A stretch of 64,000 bases of DNA, from NCBI RefSeq assembly GCF_020283565.1, contig NC_060059.1, positions 32,042,838 through 32,106,837 on the forward strand. Direction: 5' to 3'. The notes beneath the pieces were generated by a model that searched no databases, was not told the DNA's origin, and saw nothing but the letters and a program-made list of their open reading frames with translations. Positions 46,001-59,335 of this stretch are shown here, in pieces. Within the stretch, counting starts at the first letter, position 1; each line of letters starts with the position of its first letter. Source of the stretch: Trifolium pratense (taxonomy: Eukaryota > Streptophyta > Magnoliopsida > Fabales > Fabaceae). The translations under genes were made by a program, and so were the position numbers.

Positions 46001-49000
46001 GCCAGGAGCATCACATGAATTCAACACATAGATACAAACAATTAACGTCATAATCAGTTGGAAACTTTTAGAGGGAGAAAAGGCACATTGGTTTAAAGTA
46101 TTAACCATTAAACAGCAGAAAACCTACATGTTTGAATATTAGCACCAGAAATTTTTCCAGTTTCACTGAAGTGAATCTCAATGAGCTTTCCCTGTCACAC
46201 ATTCAATTCAATCAAATTATGAGAACTTCAAGCATTGAAGAATATATAATAACAGTTATAACATAGATAGAGAGCATCAAAACATGAACCCCACAAGAAT
46301 AGCCATTTCAAGATTTAATGATCAGTCAGGAATCTTACAAAACGACTTGAGTTGTCATTTCTCAAAGTTTTTGCATTACCAAAGGCTTCTAGTATTGGAT
46401 TAGTCTTCAATATCTCATACTCTATTCCACTTCCACCTCCAAGAGCAGCCAAGTACTGCATTGCTATCTTTGCTGTCTCAGTCTTCCCAGCTCCACTCTC
46501 ACCACTGAATAGGTAGATGATAACTATTATTATATGCCTCAATTCATTCATACACAATACACAACTAAGGGGAAAACAAGGATAAGAACAACCAAGAACA
46601 AGTTTTACAATAATGACAAAATCTGCATACAGTATGAAGAAGCCTTTATATCCATTGTCAACCAGGTAAGTAAAAATGAGGTTATCCTACGTTCTGTTTG
46701 TCTCTATCCAATAAATATGGTAATGTTCCTCCGTTCTAAGAAAGTTAAAACATCACTGACAATAGATGGAAAATAAAAACTGAAGAACTTAAGCAAGGAA
46801 CATACCAAAATAACAGACCACAAAGAGTGGGTCTAGTATATTTAAAAAAAAAATATTGAAACTCAGTCATTGAAAAGCCAAAACAAAATACATGCATCTA
46901 GAAATTTGAAAGTCAAAAGAAACTAAAAGAGAACGTCATAAATATCAAATTCAATTTATGAACAATTACCAACTGTACAAGGTTTTAATGTTTTCTTTGG
47001 GGTTATGGGAGGTATAATCCTTTTAATATGGTGACTGGAATACTATTTAATAATATGGAAACTTCTAGTAAAATTAAAACATAAAAAATGGAATTAAAAC
47101 AATTAACAACTCAAGTGTTACTGGTTACTCATTGACCACTCTTTCAACATCAAATGATTGAGCAGTTAATTTTTATTTTTTTTTTGACAAAGATTGAGCA
47201 GTTAATTGCTTGCTGCTATTTGGAAAAATTTTCAAGAAAAGAAATGTAAACAACCTAAGATCTGACAGAGTCTCAAAAATTATAATGTTTGGTTAATTCT
47301 ACAGAAAACAAGCATAGACAAGAATAAATTCAATACTTGTGACAAATTATAGTTTGCAATTTGAATAAAAGGAGTACAACATGAAACCACTATTAATACA
47401 GTATTACAGAGGCTGCAATTAAAATTATTAATGAAAACATCTTATATAATTAAATTTAGTGCAATCTGTCATGACTAGCTACTCATTAAAACTGAAATCA
47501 ACAGAAAATAACTGACCTTATAATTATAGATTGATTGACTTCATCTGGAAAACAAGTGGAAGAGGTCATAACTCTTAAGATCTAAAACTGCATCCATATA
47601 TGTTCATATGAGGAAATAAAAAGTTACCTCGTATCATTTCTCGGATGGCTCGGTCTGTAATTGCATATACATGAGGGCTTTCAGTTGCTTTACGCTTGTA
47701 GGCTTCAATGTAATTGTTACCATACAGAGGAACTTTCTTGAAAGGATTTATAGCAACCAAAACGGGCCCCGCTTTTGTCTGAATTGCACAAAGTTACACA
47801 GATAAACGTTAAGAGTTATGATCAGATAAAATGTTGTGAACAAATGAGACATAAAAGCTTACATAAATCATATTTTGATTGTATCTATATTGTAGATCGT
47901 ATAAAACTGATGGTTCGTTCAAATAACTAAGTTGCATGAGGTCATCCACTCCATCAAGAATATCAGGATTTGCTGATACCAAACTGTCTTGTTTCACTTT
48001 TAAAACCTATAATAAGTACCAGAGAAGGTGAGGCTATGCAGTAAACAAATCTAAAAATGAAGAACGCGACTTTCAACTTTGAGAAATATCATAACTTATT
48101 TATCTTACCTTCCCATCAGGCAATGAAATAACTGACTCTGTTCCAGAAGTTGTTATTATCTTTGCCAGCTCCCAATTCCCATTTGGAAGTTGAAACCAAG
48201 ACTGAATTTTCTGAAATAGTTAACACCAGAAGTAAGGGAAAGATGTATAAAATAATGATTGACAACTCAAACAAGCTCATCAAACTATTTTCTGGAATTG
48301 CTAACATGATATTCCCTGTTTTGAATCTTTTACAAAATTATAATTGAAGTAACAGTATAATTGCTTACAATTGCATGGCATTCCCCAGTAAAACAAATTC
48401 ACACACATAACAAAATCATCAATTAAGAATATAGAAATAACAAAGGCATACATGCTTTTGTTTGGAAATATAATAGTGACAGACAACAAACAGTAGCAAA
48501 TCTCTGAATTGACATAAATTACGCTGTATCAAGACAAGACACTCTCAGCAGTCCAAAGAAAGGATATACGTAACTGAGCCAATAAAACCAAAAATATAAA
48601 AGAAAATGAATAATCAATCAACTTCAATTTTCAAACTGCCACATAAGGATATGTCAAAAACAATACTGGACTAAATTGATAGCAGAAGACAAATAATAAG
48701 ACCACGGCCATCCCCAATCTTAATTGCTTCCCAACTTAATGTATATCAAAGAAATTGTAAGAAATTTTTTTCATATCCCTGGACTAAGCCTCCTCCAGGA
48801 AAGTTGAAAGATAACTTGGATGAATGTTTTCAAACATAGGTTTCTGATTTCAAGATGCATCAGGGGGATTCATCAAAGCCTACACCACTTAGTTTGCTCC
48901 AAATGTGACTGTTAAAGAAAGTGAGGCCATGGGCCTTTGGCTCGCCATCCAGTGGGATCGTGACTTGGGATACAAATTGTCAGTTTTAGCTGGACTTTCA

Positions 49001-50315
49001 GGTGGTAGTTGAGGCTATCCATCACAACAAGGAAAGCATATCAAAGTTTAGGTCGACTATTTACAATTTTAGATCCCTCATCAGTATTAGTTCAAACTTC
49101 AAGGTTCCATTTTGTATTGCGCACTTTGTCATAAATGAAATGACATGATTTGTTAGCGTTAAAAAAACACTCAATCTTTTAAGGCAATGCTTCAGAACAG
49201 TGGAATTTTGTGCAGTAAAAACCTGATATTTTCCTTGTTTCTGGTTAAATTCCAGAATTTTTTACCGCTGGATTATAAGTTGTCTGATAGAAGTCTAGAT
49301 CAATACCTCATGCCAACTTACATGTGTTTTGGCCTACCTTTATCTAAAATGCAGTTTCAATTTTCAACTGACTCCCATCATGTTCCAAACCTGACACTCA
49401 ACCAAAATTTGCAACTACAAAATATGAACTTTCAAGTTTCAACCAATATGATTCTGATGCATTCTTATAATCTTATAGATGTTTCTTAATCTTTGATACT
49501 TGTACACAAGAAATATTTCAGTCCTTACTCTGTATTAACAATCTCTTGTTAATCAAACTAACATCAAATTCAAGAAGATACAAAGTTCCTCTACTACTGG
49601 TAGCTAACACTCATGTATTCTGGATCAGTTTTCATGTACACACACACACTATAGGACAGACACTGGTAAGTCATGAGTGTTTTGAAGCACTGGGGTTTAT
49701 TTGTGAGAAATCATATAAAAATTAATGACATTATAATTAAGTTACATAAACACAAACAAAATTTAAAATTTGAGCTTTAAATTTCCAATTAAAAAAATTG
49801 AAAAAATGCATTCAATTCTTGATCAACCTTCCAGGAAAATCAGCATATTATCCAACCAAATAACTATATCGCATTCATCCTTAAGAACTTTCAAAACCCA
49901 GAATAAGATTAATTGAATCTGAAGCCAAAAGTACCTTCTTTGAAACACTAGGTGTTGTATCACTCCACCTCGATTCCGTAGAAGACACTGAAATTGTTTG
50001 GAAGGGAAGAGGAACAGATTCCAAGTCTTCATCAGCAATAGATGCCCTGTCTTCGAATAATACAGCTTTTCCACTATATGCTAGATCTTCATTGAAAAGA
50101 CTCATACCTCCTGCATGGTCTCGAGATTCTTCAGAAACATCTCTGATCACAGCATCATTTTCAGGACTACTTGATCCAACCAAACCACTGCTTCTCAATT
50201 TAGCATCTCCCCGGCTTTCCATTAGATCACGGGTCAGATTACCATTAACCTTGAAACCAGGAGGCAAAGATTTGATAGGATGAAGAGCAGGAAGTGCCTT
50301 GGATGCCAAAGACAT
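35470..50315 (-). CDS. ATM1: Class VIII myosin heavy chain, ATM1-like, complete
   Basis: Twenty-three coding exons join in phase to 1176 codons, close to ATM1 as I remember it (about 1166). From the start: 49935-50315, 48109-48210, 47863-48006, 47628-47778, 47517-47544, 46339-46504, 46128-46191, 45974-45987, 45803-45887, 42640-42743, 42361-42499, 41492-41610, 41115-41267, 40913-41002, 40698-40775, 39112-39270, 38747-38953, 38068-38273, 37801-37936, 37461-37590, 37221-37367, 36259-36326, 35470-36129. The motor has P-loop GESGAGKTE, switch I NDNSSRF, switch [10 protein letters not shown] and actin-site [11 protein letters not shown] motifs follow ([31 protein letters not shown]), then a short coiled coil (about residues 965-1040) and a Ser-rich, basic tail ending [13 protein letters not shown]. 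Class VIII myosins are plant actin motors at plasmodesmata, endosomes and new cell walls. All key residues look intact. Confidence 0.95.
39419..39770 (+). mobile_element. TRIM retroelement in a myosin intron
   Basis: Two direct terminal repeats (39419-39557 and 39647-39770) share ACACTCGGTGGAATTTAGTC and CACTCCTCACCTTACAAGCC. A PBS-like TCGTATCAGAGCC follows the first and a purine tract GAAGCGTGAGGGGGTG precedes the second. The internal part is only about 90 bases and non-coding, the hallmark of terminal-repeat retrotransposons in miniature. It lies opposite to the myosin gene, in the intron between exons 15 and 16. No TSD is recognisable. Confidence 0.85.
42834..43179 (-). mobile_element. 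Solo LTR with TSD in a myosin intron
   Basis: On the minus strand it starts TGTTAGAATATAAAAT and ends CTTTTACA. GTTCC duplicates flank it at 42829-42833 and 43180-43184. It contains the (AAT)n tract at 43018-43046. Related to the LTR at 44991-45314. Confidence 0.85.
43018..43046. repeat. AAT microsatellite
   Basis: About nine AAT units followed by an A run, inside the solo LTR. Confidence 0.9.
44991..45314 (+). mobile_element. Probable solo LTR, same family, opposite orientation
   Basis: It starts TGTTAGAATATATGAAAT and ends ACTTCAACA, with a TATA-like CCAATATAAATAGGGGATGG and an AATTAATAAAAATC poly(A)-type signal. It shares TATCTTAGATTATCTCATAGG-like phrases with 42834-43179. No clear TSD. 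Confidence 0.65.
45380..45545 (-). pseudogene. Copia RNase H tail fragment
   Basis: On the minus strand it reads '[14 protein letters not shown]', then '[13 protein letters not shown]', the C-terminal end of a copia polyprotein (xxQLADILTKSLxGPxxxxIxxKLG), followed by a purine-rich CAATTTGGGGAG. Stops interrupt it. It lies between exons 9 and 10 of the myosin gene. Confidence 0.7.
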
Positions 50316-51430
50316 TCTTCCTTAAATAACTCTGCCACAACAAAACAACCAAAAATGGTTACCAACAAAACATAGATATTAAAAAAAAACAAAGAGATTC
50401 CCTTAACAAGGTCCCATCAAATGACTTAATCATTTAAACATAATGGAGGGGACCATAGATCCATAGCTCAAGATACAGACTCTACTTAGTGGTGTGGTTG
50501 GTTCCTTCCTTAAAAGTTTCCATTGACAAGTGCAACTCAAACTTCATCCTTATTCCTAACCTGTAAAATCTCAATAAGACAAAGCCTCATTCACTCTCAC
50601 TAAACCTAATCTTAGGGACCAAATCCAAAACAACAGCACCTTCAAGTTTGTTCTTTTTTTTTCGTTCTGAAAACTCAGTATCCGACCCAAGTACCAACTA
50701 ATCCATGGGATCAATCTCACATTCAAATTAACCAAAACAACAACACCTTCAAGTCATTTTTTTAAAAAAAAAAAAAAACTCAGTATCCGGCCCAAGTATC
50801 GACTAATCTGTGCTACAATCCCACCTTCAAATTAACCAAGCCTAAATCTTACCGATCTAATCTAACATGAAACTAAACCTAAACATCATTCAAAGATAAA
50901 ATCACCAAAACACTTCAAACCAAATGTAAAAAACAACACAAACAACAGATCCTCCAATTTCACTAATCATCTATTACTGAAAAACAAAAATAAAAACATA
51001 AACATAAAAAATAAAATAAATAAATCAAAATGTGTTACTTTACTTCAATCATCCAAAAAAAACAAAACTTTAAATCAAATTCAGTTCAGATACCTTACTT
51101 AAATACATCAATATTCTTATTTCATATAATTTTCTACTGATCAACAAAAAACAAACCAAAAAAAGAAGAAAATGAAGCATAAAGTAAAAAACCTAGATTC
51201 TCCGATTGAAATTGAGCTCGATCGAGGAAGTTCAGAGAATGATCAAAGACATACTCGATCAGTGAAGCAGATGATGAATCAGTGATGAGTGATGAAACTG
51301 TGAAAACAACATATGAAGCGAAACAGAGCAAAAGAAGAAGATGATGATGGTGATGTAGCAGAGAGAATGAAGAAGAAGACGACAATGGTAAAGAAATGTT
51401 CTGACAAAAGGGATTTTTGGTTTCCAAGAA
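50316..51430 (-). promoter_or_regulatory. Myosin 5' UTR with leader intron
   Basis: A 3' splice site (TTGTGGCAG) at 50332-50334 lies 16 bases before the ATG, and a donor (GAATCTAG/GTTTTTTAC) lies at 51192. This suggests a non-coding first exon from about 51193 to 51430 and a leader intron 50332-51192. The leader exon is CT-rich on the sense strand, as in many plant 5' UTRs. The intron contains two direct copies of an ACTCAGTATCCG.. unit. Confidence 0.6.
50671..50840. repeat. Two direct repeats in the myosin leader intron
   Basis: ACTCAGTATCCGACCCAAGT..TTCAAATTAACC at about 50671-50733 recurs with changes at about 50778-50840, each preceded by a T/A-rich tract. It resembles a repeated SINE tail. 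Confidence 0.6.
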
Positions 51431-52853
51431 AGTTGAAATTCAGAGAGAAAGAAGAACCAGCTTTTGTTTTCTTTCCTTTTTTTAATAGTGTTCATATTTG
51501 ATTAATTACTATTTAATTATAGTCATAATAAATTTTGTTATAAATAAATTAGTTATAAAAAAATAGTATAAATTTATTACTATTTAAGTAAAGTAGGAAA
51601 ATAATAAGTTTAAACTTGTTTAACTTATATAGAATTTGCTCCAAGCCAATCTCGAAGAAAAAAGTGAACTACACGCAATTATATTTGCGAATGGGAAGGA
51701 AGCAGTTATTATAAAAACGACTTTGGGTGCAGGTGAAAAAACACCTGTGAACGGTTGATCGACACTTCTCTCAATATTGGATTTCCTTTCATTCTTCCTT
51801 AGCCTATGATGTTCTATCATAGTATCGAACCTCCGACAGAATCCTCATGCATGTGTTCTTTCTCTCCTCCCCTCAGCCATACGTCTGTATATTTTTTTGA
51901 ATTAATTGTGGAGTTGAAAAAATAAAAGCCAACAACCAAAGTAAAATAGTCTTCTTCATAATATACATATTATGACTAATTCTACGGTATAAGGATTTTT
52001 GAAATATAGTTGATCCCCACAACTGCGATCGGGAAGGGGTTAGAACCACTTGATAGCAGAACTGACCCCAGACCAGATTAAACTAGTGAAAGCAGGAAAA
52101 AAAAATTGCTCAACAAAGGAAAATATTAGAGGATATATATGGTTAAAAAAAATATAGTAGTTAACTTATATTTTAAGATTTATAGGATCATGCAGGGTGT
52201 ACTTGTCTTTAAATAAGTGAATTGTGATGTTGATATGTTAAAGAAAAAGTAAATTATGATGTTGATGTGTTGTTGAAATTAAATATATAAAATTAAAAGT
52301 CTTTAAAATAAAATTTTAATTATTTAAAAAATTATATTACTATTTCTCTTTTCATTTTTTAAGCATATGTTCCAACCGGCTTCATTTTACCACCATTTGC
52401 ATGTTTTTAATTTTACCGAGGCAATACTTTTTAAAAGCTATAAAAATATAAACTTCGTTTATTTACCTTTATGTAAAAAATTTAGCCACTAGTTACTAGA
52501 TAAAAAATAACGAGAAAAGGCATTAAAAAAAATTTTGGATTTTCTATTTTTTGTCAACTGAATCTGAAATTTGAAATGAAAAGTCAAAGCATTGCACTGT
52601 TTACGGTTGAACCATGTTATAGACGAGTTTGATTTTCTGTTGAGATTTTAGGATAATTAAAACATAATGCACCGGCACCGTTCTACGTTAAACGACAAGA
52701 CAACAAACATTACAAATTAAGCAAGCCAAGCAACCTAATAAAATTAACATTGGCGCTGAAATCTATCATAATTACAACTTTAATCAATAATTTGATACTA
52801 CTACCTACTATGTTCCTTCGAGCTTTATTAGACTATTTTAACTTGATTGTATA
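51431..52853. other. Intergenic; SINE-like fragment at 52005-52080
   Basis: No gene. GGGGTTAGAACCACTTGATA followed by GCAGAACTGACCCC at about 52036-52069 matches part of the SINE-like copy near 59.2 kb in inverse orientation. Confidence 0.5.
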
Positions 52854-53137
52854 CTTTCTTCGTTCTAAATTATAAGAAAAAAGAAATTTAAATTATAAGG
52901 AAAAAAACTATTTTCAATAATATTCTTTTTTTATTTTCATAAAATTAAATGTAAATTGCATTTAATTTTCTTTTTCGCCATTTTTCTCAATAAACAATAA
53001 TCAATAAAAATTATTTTTACATCTTCTTATACAACTTATTTCAAGAAAAACCCACAAAAACATATTTCAAATTATTATGTTTTACTTTTTTTTAATAAAT
53101 GTGTTTTTCTTTACCTTATAATTTGGACGGACGGATT
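52854..53137. mobile_element. Decayed Stowaway-like MITE
   Basis: The left end CTTTCTTCGTTCTAAATTAT and the right end CTTATAATTTGGACGGACGG are degenerate inverse copies of the Stowaway CTCCCTCCGTTCC end. TA dinucleotides adjoin both. Non-coding and older than the copy at 18620. Confidence 0.7.
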
Positions 53138-55768
53138 ATATTAATACTGGTACATTCTTTTTATAAGACCTATGTACTACTATAGTAGTAGTTGTTAAGA
53201 CTCCAAACAAGTTTCAATTAAAAAAAATAGAATTAAATAGTATGTTTAATTTCGAAATTAAATAGAATTAAAATAGTAGTATTTTTTTTTTACAAAGTTA
53301 AATTAAACATATTTTTAATCCTCTAAAATAACCAAATTTTATATTCGCTTAGTTTAAAAAATTTCTTTGAATTTTGGTTCTCATAATTTTATGTTTTAAA
53401 TTTTAGTAGGGGCGTCTTTTCCCCATGTGTGATGGCACAAAACCTCATAAAAATAGGAATCTCTAAAAAAAATATTATAGGGTGGTAGTATTAATAAATG
53501 AGAGTATAAAACTAGGGATTGCAGACTTCCAAATGAGAGTTTGTAAAGTTCAAATACTTGAGATTCTCTTTATTCTAAAATGATCGATTTATACTTTCTC
53601 AAAAAAAAATGTTGGATTTATTAGTTACAAAATATCTTAAAAGAGATTTTTCTATTGTGAATAATTTTTTTAGACGCTTTATAGGTAATTGTTATACTAT
53701 AGTTTTATCAAATGAAAAGACGTGTAGAGATTTTCTTGTTTATCAAACATTTTTTATATTAGTGAAAAAATGATTATTTTTTAGTGCGATTGCTTTTATT
53801 TGTAATTTAAATTGATGACAATTTTTTTTTTTGTATTTCTTCTTTTATTAGAACTTATTTTTAATAATTGCACATGATCTCCAACTTTTTGGAGACACCC
53901 CTAAATTTTAGTCCATACTTTTTTACAAAAATTAATTAGAGAAAGACAACCAAGAAAAATAAATTACAAACGAAGGAAATGGTTCCCCGAGTATCATCTA
54001 AACAATATTTTGTCAATAAAGATGACAATGTGAAATGATTTTGAGTTCATTAGAAAGCGAAACACCTGTTTAATGAGTCAATCTGCACAAGAGTTTCTTT
54101 CATGTAAAATATGAGCCGACATGTACAACATTTCAATCTTTTAATATAAAAGAATGCTATTAATTACGAATGAGAGAAGGATAATCATAACGATGGGTAA
54201 GTGGAACCCACATCTTTTGATGGCATATATTTAAGACATTAATGATTGTTTATACGTTTATGAGGAAGATAATACAATAATTATTAAATAATTTATAGTA
54301 AAAAAATAATTAAATAATTACATAATACGTTTTTTACTGCATGTGAAGAGTCTTTTATTGAGGTGATGTTTTTTAAAGAAAGGAAAAAAAATGTAGAAGG
54401 AAACTTTGCTTGATATGAGGAGTCTTTTATTTTCATTTTTTTAACTTTTAACTTCTTTTTTTCTTTGGTTAGATTTATGTCCCACAACTTCTTCTTTTTT
54501 TCTTTCTTTTTCTTAATAAATTTTTAGCTTATTAAAAAATACTTATTTATAAAACAAGAGCGTGTGTATGGGCAAAAAACTAAACTTAGTTATAGACAGT
54601 GTTGATTTTCATCCCTAATCAGAAAATATTTGCCCAATTCGTTTGGTCAACATGAGAACCTCATATCATCCATATTTTAAGTTCTAACGTTGTAGATAGC
54701 AAAATTTGATTTCTATCTTTTGTAAGTCTTATGTTGTTTTGCTAAAAAAAATAGTGAAGTCCCTCACAATAAAATGTGTATTAGACTTATGGTTGGTTAT
54801 TTGGTTATAAAATGAAAGTATTCATCAATTCATTGTCCTAGTGGCATTATTAAACCACGTGATGTGCCAAATGCAATAATTTCATATGTCATACATCTCT
54901 TTATTAAGAGCACACGCGACTGATAAACTTACAATGAAGACATAAGAATGATCTACACTTATGTACAAAAAATAAATAAAAAAAAATCAATGATCTACAC
55001 ATGTGTGATTGTATTATGCAACACCCTATTTGCATATGTTTAAATTATTGAAAACTAAGCGGGTCAGACAGGCACATAACTGTGTCTAATTTATGTCAAA
55101 AAATATGTCTTATGTTATGGTGATTTGTTAATAAAAGATTGTTGCTGCTAAAATAAAATAAAATAAGATATGTCTTATGTTAGAGTTAGTTTGTTAATAA
55201 AATAAAAATAAATAAAGGTTATTGTTGGTATTATGAAAAGTCCACACAAAAAATAATGTATCCTCTTTATATTATGTATAGATATAGAAACATGTTTAAA
55301 TATTTTTGAAAATTTTATATTTATATATATATTTTTGATTTATATTTAAAATATATATTAATAAAATTTATAGTTTATATTTATGTTTAAACTTTAGAGT
55401 ATATATAAGATTTGTTTGTCATTTAAAGATATGATTTAAAAATTTGTGCTTTTATGTAGCTCTATATATAGTTATATAGTTATGAATAATTAATGAGAAG
55501 AGAGAATGAGAAAGAGAATAAACATAGGAGAGTATTCAATTCATATAATACTACTATGTCTTAAAGAGAGTTTTTCCGTATAAAAATATATTCCATCAAC
55601 TTCTACAATATGGACATCTCTACAATATGGATATACCAACACAAAAAATCCGATCATAAACCATGCACTACCTATCATAAACCATGCACTACCTATATAG
55701 TTTAAACATGTATGGTTGAACATTTGTAGTTATGGAATATAATTTTTTTATAAGGCGAATAACATTTA
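53138..55768. other. AT-rich intergenic, nothing recognised
   Basis: No coding frame, splice structure or terminal repeats could be supported. Confidence 0.5.
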
Positions 55769-57276
55769 GGGTGCGTTTGATTTGCAAAAAATAAGGGACA
55801 TGATAGAACAAAAATAGTTGTCTAATATTTGATTTAAAAAAGGAAAAAAGGATATCGCAAAAAAAGATTCAGAGGACAGGACAACTATCAACTTTTTTGT
55901 TACCCACTAAAGTGGGGGACAACTTTTTGTCCAGCGGACAAAGAAAAGAAAAATACAGTTTTATCCCTAGGTTTTCTCGCGCGTGTTCCGTAGCTTATTT
56001 TGCAAACCTTCGTTCACTTTGTTACTCACGCAGTACTGCAATTTCTGCAAATCATCTCTCATCTTTATCAAGTAAGTTCTTCAATTCCTTTTCTTTTCTT
56101 TTAATTTCCACTCTTTTGTTCAATTCCTTTTCTTTTCTTTTGTTGATTGCTGGGAGTTTTTGGGTCGCGTGATTTGGTATTGTTTTTGGTTTCTTTGTTG
56201 TTTTTTTATTCCTTTTCTTTAATTTCCATTCTTTTCTTCGTTGTTTTTTTTTAATTGAGTGAATCAACACATGCATGAGATCCCAATTGAGATAAAAGGC
56301 AACAACTCAATTTCCTTAACCCATGAGGAAGGGTTCTCGACCAAACAGAAAAAGGAACGGGAATTAATCACTTTCTTTCTACTCTTATCTTCTGTTCCCA
56401 ACACCTCAAATATTGATTATATGAAGAATTTCGTTCATACATGAGTTCAAAATGAAGGATTAGTGAGAAAGGGGGTTTTGGGGTTTGAGATAGATTTGTG
56501 ACCAAAAGGGGAAAAGGATAGAAACTGAGCAAAATATTGTTAGGAATGGGTTCCAATTTTAATGAGAGGAATGCAAAAACAGATTTTTTCCCCTTGTTGC
56601 AGGTTTTTTGCTGCAATTTGTTTCTCTTTGTTTGGAGTAGATAATGCAATTATTCAATTATTTTATATAATATTTTTACTTATCTTTGATTTTTTAATTG
56701 TTTTCCTTATGTAGTTGTAATGGATGATGAACACATTTTTTATTTTCTTCTTCTGTGGAGGATGTATATCTATATTTTGTCCATGTATGCTGCTGGTTTT
56801 TTTTTCTTGAATTTCATTTTGAGGGATGATTTATTTTGAAACCTATCAACATTAATTAGACTTTGGTTGTTATGATTATTTGTTGTGTGTTTTGGATATT
56901 AATTTTATGGAGTTTTTATGATTTGATTTTGATTATTATAAATTTTATTGATTTGCAATGTAGTTTTTATAATTTAATTGTTTAAATAATTGTTATTTTA
57001 TTGAAATAATAAATAAAATATTTGTATATCTTCAAAATTTTGTTTTATGGCTTTATACAATGTAAAATCAAACATTTTACATTAAAAAGGGCATTACAGT
57101 AAATTTTGTCTTATTTTGTCCAGTGCTTAACATATCAAACAATGTACGGTACAAAATTGATTGTCCTGTGCACTGATCATCAAACAGAGTACAGTACAAA
57201 AAGTTGTCCTGTAACTCAGTCACCTGTACTGTACTGTTCTGTCCAGTAACTATACTTTTGCAAATCAAACGCACCC
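55769..57276. mobile_element. Harbinger-like element, 1.5 kb, non-autonomous
   Basis: The terminal inverted repeats are GGGTGCGTTTGATTTGCAAA and its inverse TTTGCAAATCAAACGCACCC, flanked by TTA at 55766-55768 and 57277-57279. Subterminal GTACTGTACTGTTCTGTCC-type repeats lie at the right end, and GAGGACAGGACAACT at the left. The interior (about 55960-56070) looks like a leader exon ending at a donor (ATCAAG/TAAGTTC). No transposase or Myb-like frame survives, so it is a deletion derivative. Confidence 0.88.
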
Positions 57277-57279
57277 TTA

Positions 57280-59189
57280 GATGTTAGGAGACAAGATAAG
57301 TCTCACCCCATCTCTTGTCTATATTTCCTTATTATATTTATAAAAAGAAAAAAAAGAAGAAAAAAAAGAAATGTATACAAAAATTGGAGGGACATAAACC
57401 TAACTCGGTGAGTCCACACGAAAGTGTGTAGGACAATGAAATAAACTAATTTCTAGGTAATCATAAAAGACAAAGTAGAAGTCCCTAAAAATTCGAGGGG
57501 AATGAGCCAACCGGCAACACAGAAACGGTTCATGTACCCACTAATTCTATGTAGCAAGCAACAAGCGATGATGACTTTTTCAAGCTAAACACTATGAAAT
57601 CAAGGAATGTTAAGGATATTGTGATAGACCCATAGGAAAAATGAGATTTCTCTATCAACCTCTGGTGAATTAAGTCTTGTTGAGAATCTAAAGCATACAA
57701 GAACCAGTCGAAAGCTAGATCGAGGGATGGTCAATCAACGGAGTTGAGTCCCAGGAGTACAAGAATTACCAACGACTACTACTATTAACAGTAGTATCTA
57801 CACACCTAGCCATTTCGAGCAATACCAGGTCAAGTCAGGCCTTGATGATTCCAGCTCGTGGGAGGCTTCTGACAAATTTTGAGAACGGCGAATGGATCCG
57901 ACCGTCAACACGAAAACGATAGATCCACAAACCAACTACTCATGGCGACAACAACAATAAAGTGAAATCATGAGCAAATCTCAATCAAAACAATTAGATT
58001 GAGGGTGGATCACAAAATTCAAAGGTGTTGCTTCTGGCCTTGATGTAAGTTCTTAGAACACAAACCAGTCAAGAACGGACGTCCACGATGTCAAACATCC
58101 TCCGCCGAAACTCCAACAGACCTAGTGAAACTAACATCACCAGATATGGTTTTTGGTTCCGGTAAGCATGGCGACGGAGTATATATCACCATGATTCATG
58201 AACCATGAGGTGTTACACATCCACCCATCGCACCACCACCAGTGTTGTTACATCTTGAAAAAACTCTGTTAGATGAAAAGGGTAGGGCGACAATGGTTTG
58301 TGAACGAGAGAGAAAGAAGAGTTGTGTTAGAGCGGGGATCTCTAATGGAATGTAATTGAACATGTGAAATATATAAAAAAAGTCTTTAATACTAATAATA
58401 CTATAATAATTTCATTTTAATTAAAAATAAATTATTGCATTAAATTAAATAGTATATTTTATAATTTTTAAAAGATGTATATACTATACCTTATACAAAT
58501 GGTATGAGATAGATACTATTAAATTTTTATGTTTTAAAATAGCATTATTTTGTCGGGATTGTGAGATTTTAATAAATACCAAAAAAAAATAGTGAATATC
58601 GACTTTTTATTGTCCAAATTATACCATGAAAAAATGACAATTTTGGGTAGTGGAAATTTAAAAGCTCATTGGATTAAAAAAAAAAATGGTTATTTCTTTA
58701 TTTCCTCGTGATATTTTACCTTTTCCTTCTCCTAAATTGAAATGCGAAGTCAACTCTAAATATTTTCTATAGATATATAAGAAAATAGAAAGAGGGTGAA
58801 CTGAATCCCATATCATCTTATTTCCAACCCTACTATTTTTTTCCACCATTTATATCGTCCATCTGCTCAATTCATTTACCACATAACAAATGACTTTATC
58901 GTGTGTTCCTATGCAAGCATCACCCTCAAGTACGTATAGATGTATAATCATGTAACCCTTCAAACCTTTTCTTTTAAAACCCTAAAAATTCAACTTGCAA
59001 ACACCCACTTAGATTTAGAACTCGTTTGAATTTCACTTATTTTTGAGATTATCAAAATAGTTTATTATGTTAATGGCCTTAAATATAAAATAAATAAATC
59101 TAAACGGACCTTAAATATGTGATTTTTTTTGGGTCAAAATTTTTTTTTTTTGGCAAATTAGGTCAATTTTTTTTTTTTTTGGTTTTCAC
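57280..59189. other. Intergenic, moderately GC-rich repeat debris at 57.4-58.3 kb
   Basis: 57.4-58.3 kb has higher GC and phrases like CTCCGCCGAAACTCCAACAG, but no frame is open for long and no known protein is visible. The rest is AT-rich. Confidence 0.4.
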
Positions 59190-59335
59190 CCTCTTAGAGG
59201 AAGGGGATCCTAGTAGTTCAGAGTTCGGGGCGAGTTCTGCTATCAAGTGGTTCCAGTTCCCTCTCAAATGTAGTTGCGGGGATCGAATCGTGATCCTCCC
59301 TACAAAGTTCAACGTCAATCATCACTAAACCAACT
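59190..59335 (-). mobile_element. SINE-like element
   Basis: On the minus strand GGTTTAGTGATGATTGACG resembles an A box and ACGATTCGATCCCCGC a B box, followed by a body with AACCACTTGATAGCAGAACT, which recurs near 52.05 kb. Two poly-T tracts on the plus strand (59109-59181) could be its inverted A tail. Confidence 0.6.

Noticed and set aside
48150..48347. Plus-strand frames within myosin introns and antisense to exons
   Set aside because: They overlap conserved minus-strand exons or introns and have no features of their own.
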